This document shows positions 32,509 to 43,252 of a stretch of DNA of 46,991 nt, in pieces; positions within the stretch are counted from its first letter, which is position 1; the number at the start of each line of letters is the position of its first letter. Source of the DNA: Verrucomicrobia bacterium 12-59-8. Its GTDB lineage: Bacteria > Verrucomicrobiota > Verrucomicrobiae > Verrucomicrobiales > Verrucomicrobiaceae. The stretch spans positions 1-46,991 of the forward strand of contig NCCR01000008.1 in NCBI GenBank assembly GCA_002279765.1, written 5' to 3'. The notes beneath the pieces were generated by a model. It did not search any database and was not told the DNA's origin. It was given only the letters and a program-made list of their open reading frames with translations. A program made the translations under genes and the position numbers.

Positions 32509-33204
32509 TCACTGGTAGCTCTCTTTCATCCAGACAAAGGCGCATGAAAGACTCAAGGCCATGTGCTGGCCGACGAAATCGTAATCATAGCCAAGCCCGT
32601 CAATCTCACCTTGAGCCAAAATTCGAATCCAGGTTTCAGCCTGCTCCAAGTGCTGGATGGTTAACGTGGGACGTTGATGGGGGGAGTGCGTTTTATTCAG
32701 GACACCCTTCACGGCCGCAATGGCATCCGCCTGTGAGGAGAAGGTCGATCGAATGTCTTTGGGGATGGCAAACGTTCCTTGGCTGACACCACTGGCCTCT
32801 CGCGCTCTCAAATAAGTGGGAAGGGTGGCTTGAAATTCCATCGCGGCTTTCGCGAGCGCGTTGATCGCAGGTTGATAGCGAGGATCCAGTCCGGCATCGT
32901 GAAATGCGGCTGCGATGGACGGGGTCTGAATGGTCTTTTCCGCAGGGATCTTCTTTTCATCGGTCAATCCATTCACCACCATGATGAAACGGTAGAAGCG
33001 TTCATGCCCATAGGCTTCGGCAGCCACGTCCCGCAGCAGCATGCCGCGTTTCAAGACGATCGAGGTTGTCTTGGGCGATGGCACCTCGCTTATCGATACC
33101 TCCGGCAGCAAGGGTGCCTTTTTACCACATGCCGCGAGCAGCACGGCAATGGCAAGGCAAACCAGCAAACTACAGATGCTCCATATTGGTTTCATTTGAT
33201 TCAT
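32509..33204 (-). CDS. Lipoprotein with LysM-like domain
   Basis: A 231-aa protein with signal and lipobox LLAAC (Cys26); the ATG at 33195 is an alternative start. Residues about 46-95, SIVLKRGMLLRDVAAEAYG followed by FYRFIMVVNGLTDEKKIPAE, match the LysM pattern (V-x-x-G-x-x-L-x-x-I-A-x-x-x-Y-G ... I-x-x-x-N-x-L ... I) although the usual Asp-Thr is replaced. LysM modules bind peptidoglycan. The C-terminal half is helical with no recognised domain. It starts 10 nt after the recQ stop, so it is probably transcribed with recQ. Confidence 0.7.
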   Translation of the reverse strand: MNQMKPIWSICSLLVCLAIAVLLAACGKKAPLLPEVSISEVPSPKTTSIVLKRGMLLRDVAAEAYGHERFYRFIMVVNGLTDEKKIPAEKTIQTPSIAAAFHDAGLDPRYQPAINALAKAAMEFQATLPTYLRAREASGVSQGTFAIPKDIRSTFSSQADAIAAVKGVLNKTHSPHQRPTLTIQHLEQAETWIRILAQGEIDGLGYDYDFVGQHMALSLSCAFVWMKESYQ

Positions 33205-33214
33205 CCAAACGCTT

Positions 33215-35161
<1,947 letters not shown>

Positions 35162-35313
35162 CCGCACTCATGGCACATGCGGGCTTTGGCATGCAATGCA
35201 AACCTTGCGGCTGGTTTCACACCAAAGCCTGCCGCAGCAAAATGCGAAGGCCAGCGAAAATTCGCCGGCCTCCAGCCTGATTTAACTCAGGAACGTTTCG
35301 ATCAAGGCACCGA
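35162..35313. other. Spacer between tig and recQ with two hairpins
   Basis: This 152-nt gap holds a tig terminator (35246-35273) and a second inverted repeat TGCGGC (35206-35211) / GCCGCA (35231-35236). The recQ promoter probably lies between them and the recQ start. No small gene was recognised. Confidence 0.45.
35246..35273 (-). terminator. Putative tig terminator
   Basis: On the minus strand GGCCGGCGAA pairs with TTCGCTGGCC across one mismatch, and the pairing extends by two further base pairs, followed a few bases on by TTTT. It lies about 40 nt after the trigger factor stop. Confidence 0.5.
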
Positions 35314-36663
35314 TTACTTGCTGTGCGTGTCGCAGTGTTCTGCTTCGGGCTCGGTTTCTTCGACGATGGCCTTGTCCTTGAGGAACTCCATGGCTTCCTG
35401 AAGGAGGAGGTCGCCGCGTACGTTGTCGATGAGGCCGTTTTTCTGCGCCTCGGCCATGAACTTCTTGGCGGGCATCTTCTGGCGCTCGGCGATCTGGGCG
35501 AGGGCCATGGCGATTTTCTGGGCGGGAACTTCGAGGGCTTCCTTCTTGGCGATCTGCTCCAGGATGAAGCTGACTTTGACGTTCTGGCGGGCCTGATTGG
35601 TGGCGCTGTTGAGGATCTCGTCCTGCTGCTTCATCAGCTCTTCTTCGCCGATGCCCTGCTGCATGGCACGCTGGGCGATCTCGTTGGTGCGGCGCTGGGC
35701 TTCGCGGTTCACGACTTCCTGTGGAAGTTCAAACTCGACCTTTTCAAAGAGATGGGCGATGACCTGATTGGACTTCGCAGCATCGCGGGCCTTTTCACGA
35801 CGACGACGGATGGCGTCGCGCACTTCGTCACGCAGGGTTTCGAGGGTCATTTCATCACCGCCAACCTTCTTGATGAGCTCTTCGGTGAGTTCCGGCACGG
35901 CCTTGTTCTTCACGCCGTGGCACTTTGCGGCCAGGGCGACGGTCTTGCCGCGCAGGGCTTCAAAGTTGAAGTCGTCCGCAATGGTGATGTTGAGTGTGCG
36001 CTCGTCATCTTTGGCGATGCCGAGGAGGCCTGAATAGAAGCCGGGGAGGAAATCGTCTTCATCGGCAAGGAGGAACCAGTTTTCCTTCATCTCCTTGAGA
36101 TGAGCTGGAGCGCCCGGCATGGCTTCACTGAGCGGCTGGCCATCAAGGCTGCCGGTGACGCTGAGCACGACGACGTCTCCCAAGGAGGCGACACGGTCCA
36201 CGTCTTCGTAGGTGGCTTGGTTTTCACGGAGGTGGAGGATGTCATGGTCCACATCAGCGTCGGTGACTTCGATACGCGGGAGCTTGACCGGGATGCCGGT
36301 GTACTCGGGCAGCTCAAACTTCGGCGCGAGGCTCATCTCAATGGTGAAGCTGAAGCTCTTGTCCGTGTCGTGATACATCTTGTCGTTCACGGCGAGGACA
36401 TTGAGGAGTTCGAGGCCTTCGCTCTTCACGGCCTGACGCAGGCCTTCGCTGATGAGCTTCTTCTCAAGTTCGTCTTTCACTTCGTTTTCGTAGCGCTTGG
36501 CGACGATGCTCTTCGGCGTTTTGCCGGGGCGATAGCCGGGGAGGCGCACCATGCCGGCGAAGTAGGTGATGATCTCGTCACGTTCTTTGCCGACCTGGTC
36601 GGAGGGAACGCGGACGTGGGCGACGGCGCGGCAGTTGGGCTGATGTTCGACGTTGATGTTCAT
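35314..36663 (-). CDS. tig: Trigger factor (ribosome-associated chaperone / PPIase)
   Basis: A 449-aa trigger factor. The N-terminal ribosome-binding domain begins MNINVEHQPNCRAVAHVRVP and contains the G-Y-R-P-G-K-T-P loop (43-50). The FKBP-like peptidyl-prolyl isomerase domain spans about 155-245 (LGDVVVLSVTGSLDGQPLSE). The long helical C-terminal arms (about 250-435) end in an acidic Glu/His tail. ATG 36663 was chosen because the frame above it, up to 36696, lacks conserved residues. It usually binds L23 at the exit tunnel. The clp genes that often follow tig are absent here; recQ follows. Confidence 0.93.
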   Translation of the reverse strand: MNINVEHQPNCRAVAHVRVPSDQVGKERDEIITYFAGMVRLPGYRPGKTPKSIVAKRYENEVKDELEKKLISEGLRQAVKSEGLELLNVLAVNDKMYHDTDKSFSFTIEMSLAPKFELPEYTGIPVKLPRIEVTDADVDHDILHLRENQATYEDVDRVASLGDVVVLSVTGSLDGQPLSEAMPGAPAHLKEMKENWFLLADEDDFLPGFYSGLLGIAKDDERTLNITIADDFNFEALRGKTVALAAKCHGVKNKAVPELTEELIKKVGGDEMTLETLRDEVRDAIRRRREKARDAAKSNQVIAHLFEKVEFELPQEVVNREAQRRTNEIAQRAMQQGIGEEELMKQQDEILNSATNQARQNVKVSFILEQIAKKEALEVPAQKIAMALAQIAERQKMPAKKFMAEAQKNGLIDNVRGDLLLQEAMEFLKDKAIVEETEPEAEHCDTHSK

Positions 36664-36802
36664 GAGAAAGAGGTTAGGGGGCGAAGTGTTTTCCATCGCG
36701 ACAACCGTGCGGTGGGGAACCGCGTCCGGGCCGGAGGGGCGCGCATGATAGACAGTTTGACGGTTTTGACAAACAAGAACGACATCCCCGAATTTAGCCT
36801 AC

Positions 36803-37300
36803 ATGCGTATTTTTCAGAGATTTGAGGTCTGGCTGCTGCTCATCGCAGGCGGAATCGCCATTTGGTGGTCGTTTCAAACGGCCCCAAACCCGGCGGAAAC
36901 CGGTCCTGGAGCGGAAATGAGCGCCGATTCCCCCCTGCAGCTCCGCCGCTGTACACTGGAGCGTGATTTTGGCAATGCCCGGCTGGATCTGGAGGTGCGC
37001 TATAAGAATGCCAGCCCCCGCCCGCTCTCGATGCAGCCGCCGGACGTGCGCCTGGTCAATGCCGCCGGCAAGGAGGTGCCGCCCTTTATTCTGCCGGTGG
37101 AACGCCCGCCCAGCATCGAAGCCGAGACCACCGGGGACATCCGTCTGCGCTTCTGGCTGGAAGAAAGCGACCTCGCTGGTCTCCTGACCCTGGAAATCCG
37201 CGGGCAGAAGCTGGAAGTGAAAAACAGCACGCCGCTGGACCTGGAGAAGCTGGACAATGCCAGGCCCAGGGTGTGGACGAGTGCGGAGTGGGCTCCCTGA
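36803..37300 (+). CDS. Membrane-anchored beta-rich protein of unknown function
   Basis: A 165-aa protein with an N-terminal anchor or uncleaved signal (WLLLIAGGIAIWWSFQ) and an extracytoplasmic domain of about 120 residues with alternating strands, reminiscent of an Ig-like fold (LDLEVRYKNASPRPLSM and IRLRFWLEESDLAGLLTLEI). I do not recognise a named family. It is divergent from tig across 139 nt; a TTGACA at 36766-36771 may be part of its promoter. Confidence 0.65.
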   Translation: MRIFQRFEVWLLLIAGGIAIWWSFQTAPNPAETGPGAEMSADSPLQLRRCTLERDFGNARLDLEVRYKNASPRPLSMQPPDVRLVNAAGKEVPPFILPVERPPSIEAETTGDIRLRFWLEESDLAGLLTLEIRGQKLEVKNSTPLDLEKLDNARPRVWTSAEWAP

Positions 37301-37306
37301 CGACTT

Positions 37307-37603
37307 TCAGGCCTGCAAAATGACCCAGGTCGCGCCCCAGGAGCCGCTGGTTTCATCCGCAGGCCAGATAAACTGCTGTACTTCTGGCAAACTGGCGAGC
37401 AACCGATGAACGCCGGTTCGGAGGGTGCCGGTGCCTTTGCCGTGAATAATGCGGACGCGCAGGAGGCCGCGCTTGCGGCATTCGGCGAAATATTCGGGCA
37501 GCAGACTGCCGATTTCATCCGGGCGGAAGGTGTGCAGATCGAGTTCGGGGCCGATGGAATGCTCCACCACATCGGGGGTCGGTTCGTCAGCGTCTGCGGG
37601 CAT
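37307..37603 (-). CDS. Smr domain protein
   Basis: A stand-alone Smr (MutS2 C-terminal-like) protein of 98 aa. LDLHTFRPDE (21-30) carries the D-L-H motif and HGKGTGTLR (54-62) the H-G-x-G-x-G-x-L-R motif, both needed for the nucleic acid-nicking fold. Roles of single-domain Smr proteins include RNA or DNA cleavage in quality control. The start is uncertain: ATG 37603 or GTG 37657 in the same frame; neither has a convincing ribosome-binding site. It converges with the preceding gene over 6 nt. Confidence 0.8.
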   Translation of the reverse strand: MPADADEPTPDVVEHSIGPELDLHTFRPDEIGSLLPEYFAECRKRGLLRVRIIHGKGTGTLRTGVHRLLASLPEVQQFIWPADETSGSWGATWVILQA

Positions 37604-37705
37604 GGTGGAAGGTGGTTTGGCGGCACCCTGAGTCCAGCGGCAATCGTATCTATGCACAATGCTTGTGATCTGTGCTGAGGCGTCTAGCTTGTGCCAAGCG
37701 TTTCC

Positions 37706-37711
37706 AAGGAG
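37706..37711 (+). promoter_or_regulatory. Ribosome-binding site deciding a TTG start
   Basis: AAGGAG lies 6 nt ahead of an in-frame TTG at 37718, whereas the in-frame GTG at 37691 has no such site. This supports initiation of the SulP gene at TTG. Confidence 0.6.
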
Positions 37712-37717
37712 TTTCTC

Positions 37718-39571
37718 TTGCTTTCCAACCTACGATCCTGGTTCCAGCAACTGCGTGATTTCTCACGTCAGGGCCAGGCATGGTTGCAAACCGTGGCCGC
37801 AGAGAGTGAACTCGACCCCTTTCCGCTGAAGCAAACGCTGAAGGGCTACCACAAAGAACTGTTCAAGGCAGACTTCAGAAGCGGGCTGGACGGAGCCCTG
37901 CTGGCCATACCGCAGGGAATGGCGTTTGCGGTGGTGGCCGGGCTGCCGCTGGCCTATGGCATCACCTGCTCGGCAGTGGCCTGCGTGGTCGGCGCGCTGT
38001 TGATGAGTTCGCGGCATTCCATCTATGGACCGACGAATGCCACGGCGTTCATGGTGTCGTCCTACTTCGCCTCCTTTCCAAACGTGAACCAACTGGCCTC
38101 GATGCCGATGCTCGTGTTTCTCGTGGGAGCACTGCTGATTTTTGGGGCCTATTTCCGCGTGGCGGAGATGGCGCGGTTCATCAGCCGGGCGGTGGTGGTG
38201 GCGTATCTCACTGGTGCAGCCTTGCAGATGTTTGCGCATCAGCTCCCGGTGGTGCTGGGCCAACAGATCCCTGCCCCGCCTGGCAAACCGGTGGCACGAA
38301 CCCTGGTCTCCGATCTGCATGAGGTGTTGGGCAATCTGGAGACCATTCACTGGCCGAGTGCGCTGATCTGCGTGCTCGCCATTGGCTGCTACTACGGGCT
38401 CAAACGTTTCGGCAAACGCTTCCCGGCGCTGACGCTGACGCTCATCCTAATGTCTCTCATCGCCGCGCTGATGAACCACGCAGGGCTGCAGGTCGCCACC
38501 TATTCGGATTTGTCCTTTACCTGGCGCACGCTGCTGCCGCCATTTCCGGACTTCACCAGCGGCAATGCCTCGGCGCAGTTCAGCCAGCTTTTCGGGCTGG
38601 CGCTTTCGCTCGCGTTTGTCTCCATGATGGAAAACTCCGCCATGGCGCGCACGCTGGCCAGCCGGTCGGGGCACAGCGTCGATGCCAACCAGGACATGCT
38701 TAGCCTAGGTGCGGCGAATCTGGCCTGCGCCTATCTCAGCGGCATGCCCGCGTCCCATTCACTCACCCGTTCACTGGCGGCTTATGAGAGCGGGGCGGTG
38801 ACGCCAGTGTCCGCCATTGTGAGTGGCGTGGTGTGTCTGGTGGCGGCACTGACGATCGGCCCGCTGGTGGCCTTCGTGCCCAAGGCGGCGCTCGGCGCGA
38901 TGGTGATCTGTGTGGCCGTGGCCCTCATCAACAAGCGGCAGATCCACATCTCCATGCGCGCCACAGGGGCGGATGCGGTGGTATTTCTCACGACCTTCGC
39001 CGCCACCCTGCTCGTGCCCCTGCACGTGGCGATCTTTACCGGTGTCGGCATCTCGATCATTCTCTACCTGCACAAGGCCAGCCAGCCTTCCCTAGTGGAA
39101 TATGAATTCAATGAGGAAGGCAATCTGGCCGAAGCACGCCAGGGCGGGCGCCAGCATCCGGCCATCTCGATCGTGCATGTCGAGGGCGATTTGTTTTTTG
39201 CCTCGGCCGACCTGTTCCGCACGCAAATCCTGAACTCCTGCACCGACCCCAATCTACGGATCGTCATCCTGCGGCTCAAGAACGCGCGCCATCTCGATGC
39301 CACGTGCGCCATGGCGATCGAGGAACTGGTGCGCACGCTGCGCGCCGACGGGCGTGATCTCATTGTCAGCGGTGTGTCGAAGGATCTGTACCGGGTGCTG
39401 AAGGGTGCAGGCATGGTGGAGGTGATCGGCAAAGACAATCTCTTCCCCGCCAGCCCGTCCAATCCGAATCTTTCCACCCGCAATGCTTTGCGGCGTGCGC
39501 AGGAGATTCTGGGCATCAAAGACGCCGACGTGCGTATCTACTACGATCCCTCGAAGTCCCCCAAGCCCTAG
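37718..39571 (+). CDS. SulP-family anion permease with STAS domain
   Basis: A 617-aa transporter. The N-terminal hydrophobic part (about 50-430) shows the SulP signature around LDGALLAIPQGMAFAVVAGLPLAYGI with SSRHSIYGPTNATAF, plus the anion-site helices. Residues about 470-570 form a cytosolic STAS domain: ISIVHVEGDLFFASAD and NARHLDATCAMAIEEL, with Thr in the position often phosphorylated in anti-sigma antagonists. Family members carry sulfate, bicarbonate or dicarboxylates; the substrate is not decidable. It precedes the M50 protease gene by 14 nt. Confidence 0.92.
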   Translation: MLSNLRSWFQQLRDFSRQGQAWLQTVAAESELDPFPLKQTLKGYHKELFKADFRSGLDGALLAIPQGMAFAVVAGLPLAYGITCSAVACVVGALLMSSRHSIYGPTNATAFMVSSYFASFPNVNQLASMPMLVFLVGALLIFGAYFRVAEMARFISRAVVVAYLTGAALQMFAHQLPVVLGQQIPAPPGKPVARTLVSDLHEVLGNLETIHWPSALICVLAIGCYYGLKRFGKRFPALTLTLILMSLIAALMNHAGLQVATYSDLSFTWRTLLPPFPDFTSGNASAQFSQLFGLALSLAFVSMMENSAMARTLASRSGHSVDANQDMLSLGAANLACAYLSGMPASHSLTRSLAAYESGAVTPVSAIVSGVVCLVAALTIGPLVAFVPKAALGAMVICVAVALINKRQIHISMRATGADAVVFLTTFAATLLVPLHVAIFTGVGISIILYLHKASQPSLVEYEFNEEGNLAEARQGGRQHPAISIVHVEGDLFFASADLFRTQILNSCTDPNLRIVILRLKNARHLDATCAMAIEELVRTLRADGRDLIVSGVSKDLYRVLKGAGMVEVIGKDNLFPASPSNPNLSTRNALRRAQEILGIKDADVRIYYDPSKSPKP

Positions 39572-39585
39572 CATTGTCCCTCTCT

Positions 39586-40692
39586 ATGAAATGGTCCTTT
39601 CGCCTCTTCACCTTTGCCGGCACGGAGGTCCGTGTGCATGCCACCTTCTTCCTGCTGCTGCTGTTTGTGGCCAGCCAGAGTTTTCTCAGTGGGCAGGGTC
39701 TTCCTGCGGCGCTGGAAATGACGCTGTTCATCACCGTCATGTTTGGCTGCGTGGTGCTGCATGAATTTGGACATGTGATGGCCGCACGGGGTTACGGCAT
39801 CCGCACGCCAGACATCACGCTGCTGCCCATCGGCGGCGTAGCGCGGCTGGAACGCATGCCACGCAAGCCCTCGGAGGAGCTGGTGGTGGCGATCAGCGGC
39901 CCCATGGTGAATGTGATCATCGCCGCAGCGATTTATCTGGGTTTAGGCATCAGCACCGCGATCCATCCAGGCTATGACTTTCTCAAAACGGGCAACTTCT
40001 TCCAGAAGCTCATGGTGTGGAATGTCTTCATGGTGTTGTTCAACCTGATCCCGGCTTTTCCCATGGACGGTGGACGCATCCTGCGCGCCGTATTTGCCAT
40101 GTTCATGGAATACGGCGTTGCGACACGCCGGGCGGCCGCGATCGGGCAGGGCCTCGCGATGATGGTGGCGATTTACATGCTGCTGAATCACACGTTTCAT
40201 CCCATGCTGCTGCTCATCTGCTTTTTCATTTTCATGGCCGCAGGCCAAGAGGCAGCCACTGTGACCCAGCAGGAGGCCACGCGGAATCTGCGGGTGCGTG
40301 ATGCCATGCTCACGGATTTTCGCAGCCTGCCGCCAGACGCAACGCTGCGTGATGGTGTCACGCTGCTGCTGGCCGGAACGCAGCAGGATTTTCCCGTGCT
40401 CGACACCCATGGCGGCATGCAGGGCATGCTGACGCGCCATGACCTGATCTCAGCACTCGCGGAAAAAGGTCCCGGTGAGGCCGTGGTGGATGTGATGCGC
40501 CCCTGCCCCGCATCGACTCAGCCCGCCAGCGAGCTAACCCAGGCGCTCGAAATCTTGAACGCCAGCGATTGTCCTGCCATTCCGGTCCTTGATCCGACCA
40601 ACGGCGGACTCGTCGGCCTGCTCACCACCGAAAACGTGGGTGAATCGCTCATGGTGCGTGCGGCTTTGATGAAAATGCGAGCACAAGCCTAA
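39586..40692 (+). CDS. Site-2 protease family (M50B) membrane metalloprotease with CBS pair
   Basis: A 368-aa polytopic protease. HEFGH (59-63) is the zinc site and NLIPAFPMDGGRILRA (153 onwards) supplies the third ligand Asp161. After about six helices, the C-terminal 130 residues form two CBS modules (VRDAMLTDFRSLPPDATLRD and VVDVMRPCPASTQPASELTQ) that may bind adenine nucleotides and gate activity. Substrates could be anti-sigma factors or membrane proteins. ATG 39586 was taken over an in-frame TTG at 39574. Its stop overlaps the stop of the converging HD gene by four bases. Confidence 0.9.
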   Translation: MKWSFRLFTFAGTEVRVHATFFLLLLFVASQSFLSGQGLPAALEMTLFITVMFGCVVLHEFGHVMAARGYGIRTPDITLLPIGGVARLERMPRKPSEELVVAISGPMVNVIIAAAIYLGLGISTAIHPGYDFLKTGNFFQKLMVWNVFMVLFNLIPAFPMDGGRILRAVFAMFMEYGVATRRAAAIGQGLAMMVAIYMLLNHTFHPMLLLICFFIFMAAGQEAATVTQQEATRNLRVRDAMLTDFRSLPPDATLRDGVTLLLAGTQQDFPVLDTHGGMQGMLTRHDLISALAEKGPGEAVVDVMRPCPASTQPASELTQALEILNASDCPAIPVLDPTNGGLVGLLTTENVGESLMVRAALMKMRAQA

Positions 40693-41759
40693 GCTGGCCC
40701 CTCTGCCTGCGGCAGGTGCACCGATGGAAGCGGTGCGACGATGTTCACGGGCCAAGGGGGGAACTTCTCGAAGATGCCGGGGCCGAGTTCTTTGCTGCTG
40801 GCATAGCCGCGCCGGAACATTTCGAGCTTGGCGTCGATGTTGTCCACGTGATGCAGCGCCACAGCCTCCGGCGTCTTTGGCAGCACGGGGGAGCCGAACT
40901 CATGGGTGCCGTGATGCGCCGCGATGAGATGCAAGAGGTGGAGGCGCACGATTTCTGAGGCGGGCTCCAGGGAGGTCCATTCCACAGCCGCAGGGTCTTC
41001 CAGCAGATCCCGCCACAGCTTGTTCACCAGCTCAAGGCCTAGTGGAATGTGACCGAGCATTTCGGCGGTGAGGTTGAAGGGCATGGTGAAGCCAGACTCC
41101 GCATAGACATTCTCCCAGAGTTTGCCGCAGTCGTGAAACAAGACGCCCGCGATCATCAGATCACGGTTCAACTGCGGATAGAGGCCTGCAAGCGCCACTG
41201 CGCAGCGCATCATCTGCGCCACATGCTCCACCAGACCACCGCGGCGGGCATGATGGTTTTTGCGCGCTGCGCCGGTGCGGCGGAAGCGCTCGCCGTGGCG
41301 CTCAAGAAAGACCCGGCAGAGCTTAAGGAGACGTGGATCACGCAGGGACTCGATGAAGACGACGATGTCGGCATAATCGGCCTGCTGGCGGGCTGCGAGA
41401 TCTGGGTCTCCCAGCAGCAGCGTGCTGGTTTCGTCTTCGGCGAGCAGACGCATCTGCACCTGACGTGGTTCGAGACCGTATTTGCCCTCCACCCACTGGC
41501 CGGCGAGCTGGATGAATCCGTTGCGCGCGAGTTTCGCCGCGTCTTGGAAGAGCGGATTGTTGTCAAAGACACGCCAGATGAAGGAATCAGCGGCATCAAC
41601 GAGCTTCACCTCATAGAACGGACTGCCTGAGCTGGTGGCTTTTTCGATGCGTGATTCGACCTGCAAATGCAGCCGGTAAGGCTGCGGTGTTTGATTCGCG
41701 ACCTGCCGCAGCTGGGTGATCGTGATGAGGTCGAGGTCTTCAGCCGTGGCGTCTTGCAT
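40689..41759 (-). CDS. YhaM-like OB-fold / HD-domain 3'-5' exoribonuclease
   Basis: A 356-aa protein. The N-terminal third (25-105) reads as an OB-fold nucleic-acid-binding domain (YRLHLQVESRIEKATSSGSP). The HD phosphohydrolase domain follows, with H170, H179, the paired H209-D210 in GVLFHDCGKLW, AAHHGTHEFG and HHVDNIDAKLEMF. This order is that of Bacillus YhaM and related 3'-5' exonucleases that trim RNA or DNA ends. It is the last gene of the run beginning with DUF2452, 65 nt after the 472-aa gene. Confidence 0.85.
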   Translation of the reverse strand: MQDATAEDLDLITITQLRQVANQTPQPYRLHLQVESRIEKATSSGSPFYEVKLVDAADSFIWRVFDNNPLFQDAAKLARNGFIQLAGQWVEGKYGLEPRQVQMRLLAEDETSTLLLGDPDLAARQQADYADIVVFIESLRDPRLLKLCRVFLERHGERFRRTGAARKNHHARRGGLVEHVAQMMRCAVALAGLYPQLNRDLMIAGVLFHDCGKLWENVYAESGFTMPFNLTAEMLGHIPLGLELVNKLWRDLLEDPAAVEWTSLEPASEIVRLHLLHLIAAHHGTHEFGSPVLPKTPEAVALHHVDNIDAKLEMFRRGYASSKELGPGIFEKFPPWPVNIVAPLPSVHLPQAEGPA

Positions 41760-41824
41760 GGCGGCAGATTGGCTGCGGACCACACACGGCGTCAAGAACG
41801 AAGCAGGCGAGCTTGCTCGTCGTG

Positions 41825-43243
41825 CTACACGACCGGCTGCCCGATCTCACGCCACGGTCCCTGCTTAAGAACGATGTCCGGCACGAGTGACTGCCAACTG
41901 AGATCGCGGGCGTGGATCATGTTGCGCACTTCGGCACTGGTGTGGAAGAGGAAGGTCTGGTTGGGCTCCTCCAGCGAACGTACGCTCTTGGTTTCGATGA
42001 GGTAACGCAGCAGGTGTTTTTGCTCGGGAGTCACACGTGCGTCGTTCAACCCGAGAATCTGGCCGTTCATCGGGTTGCCCATAGGATAGACATAGACACG
42101 CACCTGGTTTTTGAAAAGCCGCCCAAAGGATTCGAGCAGGCCGCCTTCGAGATCGGTACACCAGCGTTCGTTGAACAGCTCCTGGAACAAGGGCAGGCCG
42201 AGCACGATACCGATGGGGCACTGCGTGTGGCGCGCGAGGTAGCTGCTGACGCGGTGGAACTCCGGATAGTTCGAAATGAGCACGTTTTTGCCGAGCGCCT
42301 GCAGCACGTCTGCACGCGCGAGGAATTCGGTGTCCGGCACCTCGGCACCACTGGCGAGGAGGTTGTGCATGGTGATTTCGAGAATCTCGATGTTGTTGCG
42401 GGCTTCATCACCAAAATCTGCCTGAAACGCGGCCTGACCGCGCTCGATCATGTCGAGATTGAGCTTGGTAATGGGATCAAAGCTGCCGCGCTTGAGGAAG
42501 ACCGGCTTTTTGTAAAGCACATCTGAAGCCTGCCAGATTTCGCCATCAGCGCCGAACAATGCGGCGTCAGCCAGACCGAGGCGGACGAGCTTCAATGCCA
42601 CGAGGCGATCCTGGAACTCCGAGGCGGCGAAGGCGGGGCCGGAGAAGTCGATCATGTCGATTTCCACACGCTTGCGGCTCACATCATCGAGCAGGCTTTG
42701 AAGAAATGTGGAGAGGTCGTGCCGCAGATAGAAGGCGGCGTAGATAAAATTGACGCCCAGTTTGCCGAGTGCATCCGACTGCCGCGCATTGGAGACGTCG
42801 AGGAGCCGCACATGCATATGGACTTCGTTGCTCGGACCGCCAGGGTCGGTCTGAAAACGCATGCCGATCCAGCCATGACATTCCTCCTTGGTGTCGCGAT
42901 AGGAACGAGCGCGCACGGTGTCCGCCAGGGTGAAGAAGGTGGTGGTGGTGCCGCGCTGGGTGTTCAAACGCTGGATGAGCATGGGGTACTCATGCTCCAG
43001 CATGGCGCACATGCGCTGACGCGAGACGTAGCGGGAACACTTGCCGTAGATCTCGTCGCTGATGGTCATGTCATAGGCAGACATGGTTTTGGCCACAGTG
43101 CCTGAGGCACCGCCGGCGCGGAAGAACCAGTTGGCGATTTCCTGACCGGCACCGATTTCAGCAAAGGTGCCGTAGATGGTGTGAGCGAGATTGATCTTGA
43201 GCGCTTTTTCAAGCGTGCCGGGGCGGTCGTTAACAGGATTCAT
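41825..43243 (-). CDS. Conserved protein of unknown function (472 aa)
   Basis: The 472-aa product contains the strongly conserved N-terminal phrase YGTFAEIGAGQEIANWFFR and SGTVAKTMSAYDMTISDEIY, then a run with HGWIGMRFQTDPGG, LGVNFIYAAFYLRHD and IEIDMIDFSGPAF. From memory the same family occurs across Bacteroidetes and other phyla under misleading names such as nicotinate-nucleotide adenylyltransferase or TonB-dependent receptor. No nucleotide-binding motif, signal peptide or membrane segment is visible, so it is cytosolic. No function is assigned. It starts 9 nt after the MidA-type methyltransferase gene and is followed by the YhaM-like gene. Confidence 0.8.
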   Translation of the reverse strand: MNPVNDRPGTLEKALKINLAHTIYGTFAEIGAGQEIANWFFRAGGASGTVAKTMSAYDMTISDEIYGKCSRYVSRQRMCAMLEHEYPMLIQRLNTQRGTTTTFFTLADTVRARSYRDTKEECHGWIGMRFQTDPGGPSNEVHMHVRLLDVSNARQSDALGKLGVNFIYAAFYLRHDLSTFLQSLLDDVSRKRVEIDMIDFSGPAFAASEFQDRLVALKLVRLGLADAALFGADGEIWQASDVLYKKPVFLKRGSFDPITKLNLDMIERGQAAFQADFGDEARNNIEILEITMHNLLASGAEVPDTEFLARADVLQALGKNVLISNYPEFHRVSSYLARHTQCPIGIVLGLPLFQELFNERWCTDLEGGLLESFGRLFKNQVRVYVYPMGNPMNGQILGLNDARVTPEQKHLLRYLIETKSVRSLEEPNQTFLFHTSAEVRNMIHARDLSWQSLVPDIVLKQGPWREIGQPVV

Positions 43244-43252
43244 GTGATGGCT

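Noticed and set aside
40689..40692. Four-base overlap of two convergent stop codons
   Set aside because: Unusual to look at, but common in compact genomes and without a likely function.
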